Origin: Nocardioides sp.
Lineage (GTDB): Bacteria; Actinomycetota; Actinomycetes; Propionibacteriales; Nocardioidaceae
DNA: 32,078 nt
Direction of reading: 5' to 3'
Assembly (NCBI RefSeq): GCF_030655615.1
Contig: NZ_JAURVJ010000084.1
Coordinates: 1-32,078 of the forward strand
This document shows, piece after piece, positions 7,461 to 14,699 of this stretch; the first letter of the stretch is position 1, and each line of letters opens with the position of its first letter. Position numbers and translations under genes: made by a program. Below the pieces are notes generated by a model. It saw nothing but the letters and a program-made list of their open reading frames with translations. It made no database searches and was not told where the DNA came from.

Positions 7461-8433
7461 ACTGCAGGTTCTTGGCCACGTCAGCAGCCGCGGGCACGCC
7501 GTAGGACCCCTCGACGCGGGCCACGAACTCGGCCGGCGTGAAGGTGTACTCCTGGGTGCCGACGATCTCGACGACGTAGGCCGCGAGGACCGAGCCGACC
7601 TGGGCGGCGCGCTCGAGGTCGAGGTTCCAGCTGAGGGCGGCGAGGAAGCCGGCGCGGAAGGCGTCGCCGACGCCGGTGGGCTCGACGGCGGTGACGCCGG
7701 TGGCGGCGGGGACGACGATCGGCTCCTGGCCGTGGCGCAGCACGCGGGCGCCGTCCTTGCCGAGGGTGGTGACCTGGGTGCCGACCCGCGAGAGGACCTC
7801 GTCGGGCGTCCAGCCGGTCTTCTGCTCGATCATGTGCGACTCGTACTCGTTGGAGAACAGGATCGTCGCGCCGTCGATCAGCTTGCGGATCAGGTCGCCG
7901 TCGCTGAACGCGAGCTGCTGGCTCGGGTCGGCGATGAAGGGGTAGCCCTTCTGGCGGCACTCGTCGGTGTGGCGCAGCATCCCGTCGGGGTCGTCGGCGC
8001 CGATGAGGACGTAGTCGGGAGTGCCGACGCGCGAGACGATCGGGCCGAGCTCGATCAGCCGGGCCTCGCTCATCGCGCCGGGGTAGAACGACGCGATCTG
8101 GGCGCCGCTCGGGTCGGTCGTGCAGACGAAGCGCGCGGTGTGGCGGCTGTCGGAGATGCGGACGCCGGAGCAGTCGACGCCGTGGCGCTCGAGCCAGGAG
8201 CGGTAGTCGGCGAAGTCCTCGCCGGCCGCCCCCACCAGGACCGGCCGCAGGCCCAGGCAGCCCAGGCCGAACACGATGTTGGCCGCCACCCCGCCGCGAC
8301 GGATCTCGAGGTCGTCGACGAGGAACGAGACCGAGATCTTGTCGAGCTGCTCCACCACGAGCGAGTCGGCGAACTTGCCGCCATAGCTCATCAGGTGGTC
8401 GGTGGCGATGGACCCGGCGATCAGTAGAGGCAC
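7459..8433 (-). CDS. adoK: PfkB-family adenosine kinase
   Basis: A 324-residue ribokinase-fold kinase that phosphorylates adenosine to AMP (purine salvage). The N-terminus AGSIATDHLM, the GGVAANIVFGLG glycine motif, SFYPGAMSEAR and the anion-hole/catalytic motif PTGVGDAFRAGF match, as recalled, the mycobacterial adenosine kinase Rv2202c, also 324 residues long. Two GTG codons are possible, at 8445 and 8433. The second is chosen because it gives the mycobacterial-type N-terminus and lies 8 bases after a TAGTGT box. The neighbours (ctaC/ctaF, the A-type carrier, glycerate kinase) are the same as in mycobacteria. The stop codon lies inside hairpin DNA of the repeat element at 7357-7460. Confidence 0.9.
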   Translation of the reverse strand: MPLLIAGSIATDHLMSYGGKFADSLVVEQLDKISVSFLVDDLEIRRGGVAANIVFGLGCLGLRPVLVGAAGEDFADYRSWLERHGVDCSGVRISDSRHTARFVCTTDPSGAQIASFYPGAMSEARLIELGPIVSRVGTPDYVLIGADDPDGMLRHTDECRQKGYPFIADPSQQLAFSDGDLIRKLIDGATILFSNEYESHMIEQKTGWTPDEVLSRVGTQVTTLGKDGARVLRHGQEPIVVPAATGVTAVEPTGVGDAFRAGFLAALSWNLDLERAAQVGSVLAAYVVEIVGTQEYTFTPAEFVARVEGSYGVPAAADVAKNLQ

Positions 8434-8441
8434 GTGGCGGA

Positions 8442-8457
8442 ACACTACCGATCGGTA
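8442..8457 (-). promoter_or_regulatory. TAGTGT -10 box with palindrome TACCGATCGGTA
   Basis: On the minus strand TAGTGT (8442-8447) lies 8 bases before the adoK GTG. Its upstream end overlaps a perfect 12-bp palindrome, TACCGATCGGTA, at 8446-8457. The palindrome lies in the short divergent gap with the small ORF at 8498, where a repressor or activator could act on adoK. The promoter role is inferred from position only. Confidence 0.4.
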
Positions 8458-8484
8458 TGCGTGGAGGTACTAATCAGTAGCGCC

Positions 8485-8490
8485 TAGCGT
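8485..8490 (+). promoter_or_regulatory. -10 box TAGCGT for the small ORF at 8498
   Basis: TAGCGT is followed by 7 bases and then ATG, the spacing expected for a leaderless mRNA starting at the A of the start codon. No -35 box is obvious. Confidence 0.4.
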
Positions 8491-8497
8491 CGCTGTC

Positions 8498-8713
8498 ATG
8501 ACCTCCTCGTACGACGACCTGGCCGCTCCGGCCGACATGCAGGACGACTGCCGCGCGACGAGCGCCCGCCTCGAGCAGGCCGCCCGCCGGGCCACCCGGC
8601 CGGCACCCAGCATCCACTTCGACGAGCAGCCCGCGGAGCGTCCCAAGCCGCAGGTCGAGATCTCGGCCGCCGCGGTCCGGATCGCTGCGGCGCTGCACTT
8701 CCACCTCGAGTAG
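8498..8713 (+). CDS. Small hypothetical protein, 71 aa
   Basis: A short ORF starting MTSSYDDLAAPADMQDDCR and ending AAALHFHLE. It is predicted soluble, with an Ala/Arg-rich helical middle and a proline-rich stretch (PAERPKPQVEI). No family was recognised. It is supported by an ATG at leaderless distance from a TAGCGT box, by filling the gap between adoK (divergent) and the A-type carrier gene (convergent), and by a strong hairpin just after the stop. In mycobacteria the corresponding slot holds Rv2203, a larger membrane protein not obviously related. Coding is plausible but not certain. Confidence 0.5.
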   Translation: MTSSYDDLAAPADMQDDCRATSARLEQAARRATRPAPSIHFDEQPAERPKPQVEISAAAVRIAAALHFHLE

Positions 8714-8732
8714 ACAGTCCTCCCGCAAAACG

Positions 8733-8767
8733 ACGACAGCCCCCGCCGGTCCGGCGGGGGCTGTCGT
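8733..8767 (-). terminator. Intrinsic terminator, 15-bp stem
   Basis: ACGACAGCCCCCGCC (8733-8747) pairs perfectly with GGCGGGGGCTGTCGT (8753-8767) around loop ggtcc. On the minus strand the stem is followed by CGTTTTGC, so it mainly ends the A-type carrier transcript. As it lies between convergent genes it may also stop reading from the small ORF on the plus strand. Confidence 0.85.
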
Positions 8768-8780
8768 CTGTCTGGGTCGA

Positions 8781-9140
8781 TCAGTGGAAGCTGTCTCCAC
8801 AGGCGCACGACCCCGTGGCGTTGGGGTTGTCGATGGTGAAGCCCTGCTTCTCGATGGAGTCGACGAAGTCGATCTCGGCACCGTTGAGGTAGGGGACGCT
8901 CATCCGGTCGACCACGACGGACACGCCGTCGAAGTCGGTGATGACGTCACCGTCGAGCGTGCGCTCGTCGAAGAAGAGCTGGTAGCGCAGTCCGCTGCAG
9001 CCACCGGGCTGCACGGAGATGCGGAGCTGCAGGTCGTCGCGGCCCTCCTGTGCGAGGAGGCTCTGCACCTTGCTGGCGGCCACCGAGCTCAGGTTGATCT
9101 GGTCGGTACGACGCTCGGTGGTCTCGAGCTGCTCGGTCAT
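8781..9140 (-). CDS. erpA: A-type iron-sulfur carrier (HesB/ErpA family)
   Basis: A 119-residue protein that carries or inserts Fe-S clusters into client enzymes. The three conserved cysteines are present: Cys48 in PGGCSGLRY, and Cys112 and Cys114 in GSCACGDSF. The ATG at 9140 has GGGAG six bases upstream. In mycobacteria the homologue (Rv2204c) lies next to glycerate kinase, as here. Quinolinate synthase, a 4Fe-4S enzyme encoded at 11344, is a possible client. IscA and ErpA are hard to separate by sequence, so the symbol is by best resemblance. Confidence 0.9.
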   Translation of the reverse strand: MTEQLETTERRTDQINLSSVAASKVQSLLAQEGRDDLQLRISVQPGGCSGLRYQLFFDERTLDGDVITDFDGVSVVVDRMSVPYLNGAEIDFVDSIEKQGFTIDNPNATGSCACGDSFH

Positions 9141-9234
9141 TGTGTGCTCCCGTTGCGAGACGTAGGGGTCTGTCCTCGGGTCAATGGTCGCACACCGGGG
9201 GTTATTCCACCGGCCCCGCCGGACGGCGGGAGCC

Positions 9235-10320
9235 TCAGTGCGACCAGGTGCGGGCGACGCGTGCCGCCAGCGCGGACAGCGATCCGGCCGGGTTGCTCAT
9301 CGCCTGCTCGAGCCCGACCAGGTCGACCAGGGAGTAGGCCGACTCGATGCCCAGGGCCCGCATCTCGCGGGACCCGACGAGCACCTGGCCGGCCAGCGCG
9401 ACGCACGGCCGCAGGGCGTCGGCGGCGATCTCGGCGACGCCGTAGGGCACCTTGCCCGAGCGGCTGGAGAAGTCGAAGGCGCCCTCGCCGGTCAGCACCA
9501 GGTCGGCCGCACCCGCCCGCTCGGCGAGCCGTACGGCCCGGGCGACGAGCTCGATCCCGGGCTCGCGGCGGGCGCCGAGGCAGAGCAGGGCGTAGCCGAG
9601 GCCACCGGCGGCCCCGGCCCCCTTCTCCAGCGCCGTACGCCGGTCGGTGGCGTGGGCGAGCTGCTCGAGCCACCCGTCGACCTGGGCGATCATGTCGTCG
9701 GCGATGCCCTTCTGCGGGCCGAAGGTCTTGGTGGCTCCGAACAGGCCCGTCAGCGGGATGTCGACGTCGGAGGCCATCACGAGCTCGACCCCGGCGAGAC
9801 GCTCGCGGGCCGGCCCGAGGTCGACGGTCGACAGCTGGTCGAAGCAGACCGGGCCGCAGTCGAGGATGCCGTCGGAGGTCGCACCGAGCTGCGCCATGAA
9901 GCCGGCACCGCCGTCGTTGGTGCCCGAGCCGCCGAGCCCCACGACCACGCGGGTCGCGCCCCCGTCGACCGCGGCCAGCACCAGCTCGCCGACCCCGCTG
10001 GTCGTCGCGAACTCCGCGCCGCCGTCGGTCATCAGGTGCAGCCCGCACGACTGCGCACTCTCGACGTAGGCCGTGTCCCCGACCCGCAGCACCGTCGCCG
10101 GCACCTGCTCGCCGTGGACGGCCTCGACCGTCACGACGTGGAGCTCGCCGCCGAGGGCGGCGTGGAGCACGTCGACGAAGCCCGGTCCGCCGTCGGCCAT
10201 CGGGGCGAGGTCGAGCTCGTCGTCGGGCGAGTGGCGGCGCCAGCCCACCGCGATCGCCTCGGCCGCCTCGACCGCGGTCAGGGTGCCGGCGAACTTGTCG
10301 GGGGCCACCAGCACGCGCAT
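9235..10320 (-). CDS. Glycerate kinase
   Basis: A 361-residue glycerate kinase of the GarK/GlxK type, which phosphorylates D-glycerate. The N-terminus MRVLVAPDKFAGTLTAVEAA is the family start, followed by MADGGPG and the signature VVVGLGGSGTNDGGAGF (about residues 115-135). DLVLTGEGAFDFSS near residue 280 is also typical. The frame is open 158 codons further upstream, but the ATG at 10320 gives the normal start and has AGGATGG shortly upstream. It is divergent from a GNAT gene with only 42 bases between the start codons. The same neighbour order as mycobacterial Rv2204c-Rv2205c supports the call. Confidence 0.9.
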   Translation of the reverse strand: MRVLVAPDKFAGTLTAVEAAEAIAVGWRRHSPDDELDLAPMADGGPGFVDVLHAALGGELHVVTVEAVHGEQVPATVLRVGDTAYVESAQSCGLHLMTDGGAEFATTSGVGELVLAAVDGGATRVVVGLGGSGTNDGGAGFMAQLGATSDGILDCGPVCFDQLSTVDLGPARERLAGVELVMASDVDIPLTGLFGATKTFGPQKGIADDMIAQVDGWLEQLAHATDRRTALEKGAGAAGGLGYALLCLGARREPGIELVARAVRLAERAGAADLVLTGEGAFDFSSRSGKVPYGVAEIAADALRPCVALAGQVLVGSREMRALGIESAYSLVDLVGLEQAMSNPAGSLSALAARVARTWSH

Positions 10321-10350
10321 GGAGCCATCCTGCCTGTCCGCGCCGACAAC

Positions 10351-10356
10351 TACGGT
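10351..10356 (+). promoter_or_regulatory. -10 box TACGGT for the double GNAT gene
   Basis: TACGGT is followed by 6 bases and the ATG at 10363, the spacing of a leaderless promoter. No Shine-Dalgarno lies in front of this ATG, in line with a leaderless start. Confidence 0.4.
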
Positions 10357-10362
10357 GGCCGG

Positions 10363-11250
10363 ATGGCCGAGGTGCTGTTCCGACCGATGCGACCCGACGA
10401 CGTGCCCGTGGCCGAACGCCTCTCCGACGAGTCCTTCCTCGAGCTCGACCGCCGGGTCTTCCGCCGCGACCAGCCCGACCCGCGGCCGCGCACCGCCGAC
10501 CACCGCGCCGGCTGGATCGCCCGCACCCTGCACTTCCTCGAGACCGACCCCGGCGGCTGCTGGGTGGCCGACGCCGACGGGGAGATGGTCGGCTTCGCGA
10601 CGAGCATCCGGCGCGAGGGCACCTGGATCCTCGCGACCTACGCCGTGAGCCCCGGTCAGCAGGGCCGCGGGCTCGGCAAGCAGGTCCTCGACCGCGCCCT
10701 CACCCACAGCCGCGGCTGCCTGCAGGGGATGCTGTCGGCCTCCGACGACCCGCGGGCCGTGCGTCGCTACCTGCTGGCCGGCTTCACGATGCACCCGCAG
10801 ATGTTCCTCAGCGGGACCGTCGACCGCTCCGCCATCCCTGACGGCACCGGCTCACGCATCCGCGAGGGCACCGCGGCCGACACCGAGCTGATGGACTCGG
10901 TCGACCGCCGGGCGCGTGGCGCCGCCCACGGGCCCGACCACGCCCTGATGCAGCGGATCTTCCGGTGGGTCGTCAGCGACACCACCGCGGGGTCGGGCTA
11001 CGCCTACCTCACCCCGACCGGAGCGGTGGCGCTGCTCGCGGCGACCAACCGGCGTACGGCGGAGAAGCTGCTCTGGTCCGCGATCGCGGACGGCCCCGAC
11101 GAGCAGACCGTCAGCCACGTCACCGCGGCCAACGACTGGGCGATCGCGGTCGGCACGGCGGCGCGCCTCGACCTCCGCACCAGCGGCTACCTGGCGCTGC
11201 GCGGCCTGCGCCCGCCGACGACCTACCTGCACAACGGGGCGCTGCTGTGA
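10363..11250 (+). CDS. Tandem GNAT-domain acetyltransferase
   Basis: A 295-residue soluble protein. Residues about 5-145 form a complete GNAT domain with the acetyl-CoA-binding loop in VSPGQQGRGLGKQVL. Residues about 160-295 look like a second, degenerate GNAT-like domain with no clear Q/R-x-x-G-x-G loop. Double-GNAT proteins are common in actinobacteria and often act on small molecules, but the substrate cannot be read from sequence. A long open frame continues upstream of the ATG, antisense to glycerate kinase, and is not coding. The gene is divergent from glycerate kinase and followed after 93 bases by nadA. Confidence 0.85.
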   Translation: MAEVLFRPMRPDDVPVAERLSDESFLELDRRVFRRDQPDPRPRTADHRAGWIARTLHFLETDPGGCWVADADGEMVGFATSIRREGTWILATYAVSPGQQGRGLGKQVLDRALTHSRGCLQGMLSASDDPRAVRRYLLAGFTMHPQMFLSGTVDRSAIPDGTGSRIREGTAADTELMDSVDRRARGAAHGPDHALMQRIFRWVVSDTTAGSGYAYLTPTGAVALLAATNRRTAEKLLWSAIADGPDEQTVSHVTAANDWAIAVGTAARLDLRTSGYLALRGLRPPTTYLHNGALL

Positions 11251-11330
11251 CCTCCCGCCCCGGGACGGGGAACGAACCGGGCCGTTCCGAGGTTGAGGCG
11301 GTGCCGACACCGAGCGCCACCGAGCAGACC

Positions 11331-11336
11331 TAGGAT
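11331..11336 (+). promoter_or_regulatory. -10 box TAGGAT for nadA
   Basis: TAGGAT, a good actinobacterial -10 box, is followed by 7 bases and the nadA ATG. There is no Shine-Dalgarno, so a leaderless mRNA is likely. No clear -35 box is seen at the usual spacing. Confidence 0.55.
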
Positions 11337-11343
11337 CGAGCCC

Positions 11344-12519
11344 ATGACGACCGTCGACCTCCCGCTCCTCCCCCTCGGACTCGGCATCGACCGCGGCTCC
11401 GAGCGTGGCGTGGAGTGCCCGGGCGACCTGCCCGCGGCGTCCGACCCCGACCTCGTGGCCCGCGCGCTCGCGGCCAAGGAGGCCCTGGGCAGCCGGCTGT
11501 TCGTGCTCGGCCACCACTACCAGCGCGACGAGGTCGTCCAGTTCGCCGACGTCATGGGCGACTCGTTCAAGCTGGCGCGCGACGCCGCCGCCCGTCCCGA
11601 CGCGGAGTTCATCGTCTTCTGCGGCGTGCACTTCATGGCCGAGTCGGCCGACATCCTGACCGGGCCGGGCCAGCAGGTCATCCTGCCCGACCTCGCGGCG
11701 GGCTGCTCGATGGCCGACATGGCCCGGCTCCCCCAGGTCGAGGCGGCCTGGCGGGCGCTCGCCGACGCCGGCGTCCAGGACCTCGTGGTCCCGGTGACCT
11801 ACATGAACTCGAGTGCCGACATCAAGGCGTTCTGCGGCCGCAACGGCGGTGTCGTCTGCACCTCGTCCAACGCCGAGACCGCCCTCGAGTGGGCCTTCGC
11901 CGAGCACGGCGACGACACCAAGGTGATGTTCTTCCCCGACCAGCACCTCGGCCGCAACACCGCCGTGCTCAAGATGGGCTACTCCCTCGACGACTGCGTC
12001 GTGTGGAACCCCCACCTGCCCAACGGCGGGCTGACCGTCGACGAGCTGCGCGACGCCAAGATGATCCTGTGGAAGGGCCACTGCTCGGTCCACGGGCGCT
12101 TCTCGACCAAGGTCGTCGACGAGCTGCGCGCCACCGTGCCCGACGTCCAGATCCTGGTGCACCCCGAGTGCCCGCACGAGGTCGTCCTCAGCGCCGACCT
12201 CGTCGGCTCGACGGAGTTCATCATCAAGACCGTCGAGGCCTCCCCCAGCGGGTCGGTCTGGGCCATCGGCACCGAGCTCAACCTGGTGCAGCGCCTGTCC
12301 CGCGCCCACCCCGACAAGACGATCCTCTTCCTCGACAAGGACGTCTGCTACTGCTCGACGATGAACCGGATCGACCTCCCCCACTTCGTGTGGGCGCTCG
12401 AGTCGCTCGTCGAGGGCGTCGTCGTCAACCGGATCGAGGTCGACCCCGACACCGAGCGCGACGCGCTCGTCGCCCTGCAGCGGATGCTCGACCTGCCGGG
12501 CAAGACGCACAAGGACTGA
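11344..12519 (+). CDS. nadA: Quinolinate synthase
   Basis: A 391-residue 4Fe-4S enzyme that condenses iminoaspartate with dihydroxyacetone phosphate to give quinolinate in NAD synthesis. Family motifs are GHHYQRDEVVQFADVMGDS, FCGVHFMAESADIL, TYMNSSADIKAFCG, VCTSSNAE, FFPDQHLGRNT, VHPECPHEVV and DKDVCYCSTMN, which together include the cluster cysteines. nadB and nadC are not adjacent, so the pathway is split in this genome or those genes lie outside the window. The A-type Fe-S carrier 2.2 kb away may serve it. The last bases lie inside the hairpin that opens the repeat element at 12518-12616. Confidence 0.96.
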   Translation: MTTVDLPLLPLGLGIDRGSERGVECPGDLPAASDPDLVARALAAKEALGSRLFVLGHHYQRDEVVQFADVMGDSFKLARDAAARPDAEFIVFCGVHFMAESADILTGPGQQVILPDLAAGCSMADMARLPQVEAAWRALADAGVQDLVVPVTYMNSSADIKAFCGRNGGVVCTSSNAETALEWAFAEHGDDTKVMFFPDQHLGRNTAVLKMGYSLDDCVVWNPHLPNGGLTVDELRDAKMILWKGHCSVHGRFSTKVVDELRATVPDVQILVHPECPHEVVLSADLVGSTEFIIKTVEASPSGSVWAIGTELNLVQRLSRAHPDKTILFLDKDVCYCSTMNRIDLPHFVWALESLVEGVVVNRIEVDPDTERDALVALQRMLDLPGKTHKD

Positions 12520-12616
12520 TCACGACCGAGCTTGCTCGGGTCGTGATCGAAGGTGGTCGAGCATCGCCGTCACCGGGGCGAGCTTGCTCGCCCCGGTGAA
12601 CCGGCGTGTCGAGACC
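12518..12616. repeat. Interspersed two-hairpin repeat, copy 2 (inverted)
   Basis: The hairpin GATCACGA/TCGTGATC plus CCGAG/CTCGG (12518-12548) covers the nadA stop codon. It is followed by GGTGGTCGAGCA (12552-12563), the perfect 13-bp hairpin 12570-12582/12587-12599 with loop cttg, then CCGGCGTGTCGAGACC (12601-12616). The end blocks are exact reverse complements of those at 7357-7372 and 7407-7418. The hairpin arms differ in sequence but occupy the same places. It lies between the convergent genes nadA and the WYL regulator gene, whose stop and last codons are inside it. Confidence 0.9.
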
Positions 12617-13589
12617 CGGTGAGGGATCCCGGGGACGTGACGAGCGCCCCCAACCGCTCACCCAGCCGCCCGGCGGCGTCACGCAGCGCATCCGGACCGA
12701 TCACCTCCACGTCGTACGGCAGCCACGCGAGGTGGACGGCGAGCCGCTCGAGGTCGTCGCCGCCGGTGGTGAGCAGCGACCAGCCCGGGCGGTCGGGGTC
12801 GTCGACGACCGCGCCGACCTGGGGCGGGACGTGCTCGAGCACCGCCTCCGCGGCGGCGTGGACGTGGGCCCGCGCGACGTGACGGTAGGGCGCAGCGACG
12901 ACCGCGTCCTGCACGAACGTCGCCGGATCGGGGTGCTCACGCGGCTCGAAGCGCCAGGTCGTCGGACGGACGTCGCTCATCCGGTCGAGGCGGAAGGTGC
13001 GCCAGTCGTCGCGGTCGACGTCGAAGGCCATGAGGTACCAGCGGCGTGCGGTCGCGACCATCCGCACCGGCTCGACGGTGCGCTCGGTGGCCCGACCGTC
13101 GCGGGCGGCGTACCGGAACCGGAGGCGTACGGCGTCGCGACAGGCCCGCGCGAGCGTCATCAGCACCTCGCCCTCGACCTCGGGCCCGCCTCCGACGAGC
13201 GTGTCGGTGGCGCCGTGCAGGGCGCGGACCTCGGCCCCCAGCCGGGGCGGCATCACCTGGTCGAGCTTGGCGAGCGTGCGCAGCGCGGCCTCCCCCGCGC
13301 CCGCCACCGTGCCGCCGGCCGCCATCCGCAGGGACACCGCCGTGGCGATCGCCTCGTCGTCGTCGAGCAGCAGCGGCGGCAGCGCCTGGCCGGCCCCGAG
13401 CCGGTAGCCGCCGCCGACCCCCTGGCTCGCGTGCACGGGGTAGCCCAGGTCGCGCAGCCGCTCGACGTCGCGACGCACGCAGCGGTCGGTGACGCCGAGC
13501 TCACCGGCCAGCTCGGGGCCGGTCCAGGCGCGTCGCTGCTGGAGCAGCGTCAGCAGGCGCAGCACGCGCTGGGTGGTCCCGTCGGCCAT
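12570..13589 (-). CDS. YafY-type HTH-WYL transcriptional regulator
   Basis: A 339-residue DNA-binding regulator. The N-terminal winged helix spans about residues 1-60 (RVLRLLTLLQQRRAWTGPELAGELGVTDRCVRRDVERL, here quoted in part: recognition helix near DRCVRRDVERL). GVGGGYRLG follows, and the WYL ligand-sensing domain contains the literal motif RRWYLMAFDVD. The ATG at 13589 has GGGAG six bases upstream. It is divergent from a DinB-VOC gene pair, with an inverted repeat between them, so it probably controls those genes and itself. The last residues (SRHAGSPGRASSPR) and the stop are encoded by the repeat element at 12518-12616, so the native C-terminus may have been replaced. Confidence 0.9.
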   Translation of the reverse strand: MADGTTQRVLRLLTLLQQRRAWTGPELAGELGVTDRCVRRDVERLRDLGYPVHASQGVGGGYRLGAGQALPPLLLDDDEAIATAVSLRMAAGGTVAGAGEAALRTLAKLDQVMPPRLGAEVRALHGATDTLVGGGPEVEGEVLMTLARACRDAVRLRFRYAARDGRATERTVEPVRMVATARRWYLMAFDVDRDDWRTFRLDRMSDVRPTTWRFEPREHPDPATFVQDAVVAAPYRHVARAHVHAAAEAVLEHVPPQVGAVVDDPDRPGWSLLTTGGDDLERLAVHLAWLPYDVEVIGPDALRDAAGRLGERLGALVTSPGSLTGSRHAGSPGRASSPR

Positions 13590-13610
13590 GACACCACTCT
13601 CCCACGGATA

Positions 13611-13629
13611 GCGGACCGGAACGGTCCGC
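13611..13629. promoter_or_regulatory. Inverted-repeat operator between WYL and DinB genes
   Basis: GCGGACCG-gaa-CGGTCCGC is a perfect 8-bp inverted repeat in the 61-base divergent gap. It is placed where it would overlap the core promoters of one or both genes. YafY-type WYL regulators commonly bind such GGAC/GTCC dyads upstream of themselves and a divergent target, so this is the likely operator of the neighbouring regulator. Confidence 0.6.
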
Positions 13630-13650
13630 CATTGCTGCCACGGTGGAGCC

Positions 13651-14223
13651 ATGACCACCGCGACGACCGCACGGACCATCGACCTCAACGCCCTCCTCCG
13701 CGAGCAGCTCACCCACCACTGGGACGGCCAGGTGCGGCCCCGCCTCGAGGGGCTGACCGACGCCGAGTACCTCTGGGAGCCGGTCGACGACGCCTGGAAC
13801 GTGCACCCGGGCACCGACGCCGACCACCCCACGACGATCGACTTCACATTCCCCGAGCCCGACCCGCCGCCCGTCACGACGATCGCCTGGCGGCTGGCGC
13901 ACGTGGTCGTCGGGATCCTCGCGATGCGCAACGCCGCCCACTTCGGGCGCGAGGCCACCGACTACCAGTCCTTCCCCTACGCCGCCACGGCGGCCGGCGC
14001 GCTCGCCCAGCTCGACGAGGAGTACGCCGGGTGGCTGGCCGGGGTGGAGTCCCTCGGCGAGGAGGGGCTCCAGAGGGCGGTCGGCGAGGCCGAGGGAGAG
14101 CACGCCGAGGCGTCGTACGCCACGCTGGTTCTGCACATCAACCGCGAGGTCATCCACCACCTCGCCGAGGTCTGCCTGCTGCGCGACCTCTATGCCCGCT
14201 ACCAGGAGGAGACCGCCCGATGA
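13651..14223 (+). CDS. DinB-family protein
   Basis: A 190-residue four-helix-bundle protein of the DinB/DUF664 kind. Metal-ligand-type histidines are visible in the helix WRLAHVVVGI and the HH pair of NREVIHHLAEV. In actinobacteria many relatives are thiol-dependent (mycothiol or bacillithiol) transferases, but the substrate is unknown. The insert after WEPVDDAWNVHPG, rich in Asp and Pro, is typical of this subgroup. It overlaps the next gene by 4 bases (ATGA) and is divergent from the WYL regulator that probably controls it. Confidence 0.85.
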   Translation: MTTATTARTIDLNALLREQLTHHWDGQVRPRLEGLTDAEYLWEPVDDAWNVHPGTDADHPTTIDFTFPEPDPPPVTTIAWRLAHVVVGILAMRNAAHFGREATDYQSFPYAATAAGALAQLDEEYAGWLAGVESLGEEGLQRAVGEAEGEHAEASYATLVLHINREVIHHLAEVCLLRDLYARYQEETAR

Positions 14224-14657
14224 GCCGCGAGATCCAGGTGACCTTCGACGGCGCCGACCCGAACGCCCTCATGGAGTTCTGGTGCGAGGTGCTCGGCTAC
14301 GAGAGGGACGCGCCGCCGCCGGGGTTCGACACCTGGGATGCCGCCCTCGACGCGTTCGGCGTACCGTCCGCGGAGCGCAACAGCCGCTCGGCCTGCCACG
14401 ACCCGGACGGGTCGGGGCCCCGGCTGTTCTTCCAGCAGGTCCCCGAGGGCAAGGCGGCCAAGAACCGGGTGCACCTCGACGTCCGCACCGCGCCCGGGCT
14501 GCAGGGCGAGGAGCGGATGGCCGCGCTCGAGGCGGAGAGCCGGCGACTGGTCGCGCTCGGGGCCACGCGGCGCGAGCGCGCGGAGCCGGACCCGCCGCTG
14601 AGCCACGGGTTCCTGGTGATGGCCGACCCCGAGGGCAACGAGTTCTGCCTCGACTGA
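14220..14657 (+). CDS. VOC-family (glyoxalase-like) protein
   Basis: A 145-residue protein of the vicinal oxygen chelate fold: MSREIQVTFDGADPNALMEFW at the start (first beta-alpha-beta module) and FLVMADPEGNEFCLD at the end, the usual glyoxalase-like closing motif. Actinobacterial proteins of this subgroup are rarely assigned a reaction. Its start overlaps the DinB gene stop, so the two form an operon probably controlled by the WYL regulator. A detoxification or resistance role is possible but not shown. Confidence 0.87.
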   Translation: MSREIQVTFDGADPNALMEFWCEVLGYERDAPPPGFDTWDAALDAFGVPSAERNSRSACHDPDGSGPRLFFQQVPEGKAAKNRVHLDVRTAPGLQGEERMAALEAESRRLVALGATRRERAEPDPPLSHGFLVMADPEGNEFCLD

Positions 14658-14669
14658 GGCTGCCCGCCA

Positions 14670-14699
14670 GGCTCGGACCGGCTCGGACCGGCTCAGGTC
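14670..14699. repeat. Short direct repeat GGCTCGGACC x3
   Basis: Two perfect copies of GGCTCGGACC (14670-14679, 14680-14689) are followed by the degenerate GGCTCAGGTC, which runs into the last codons of the histidine kinase. It occupies most of the 35-base gap between the convergent VOC and kinase genes. No hairpin of terminator strength is formed. Confidence 0.7.

Noticed and set aside
10795..12510. Long minus-strand open frame opposite nadA
   Set aside because: nadA on the plus strand has all family motifs; the antisense frame is a shadow with Gly/Val/Asp/His bias.
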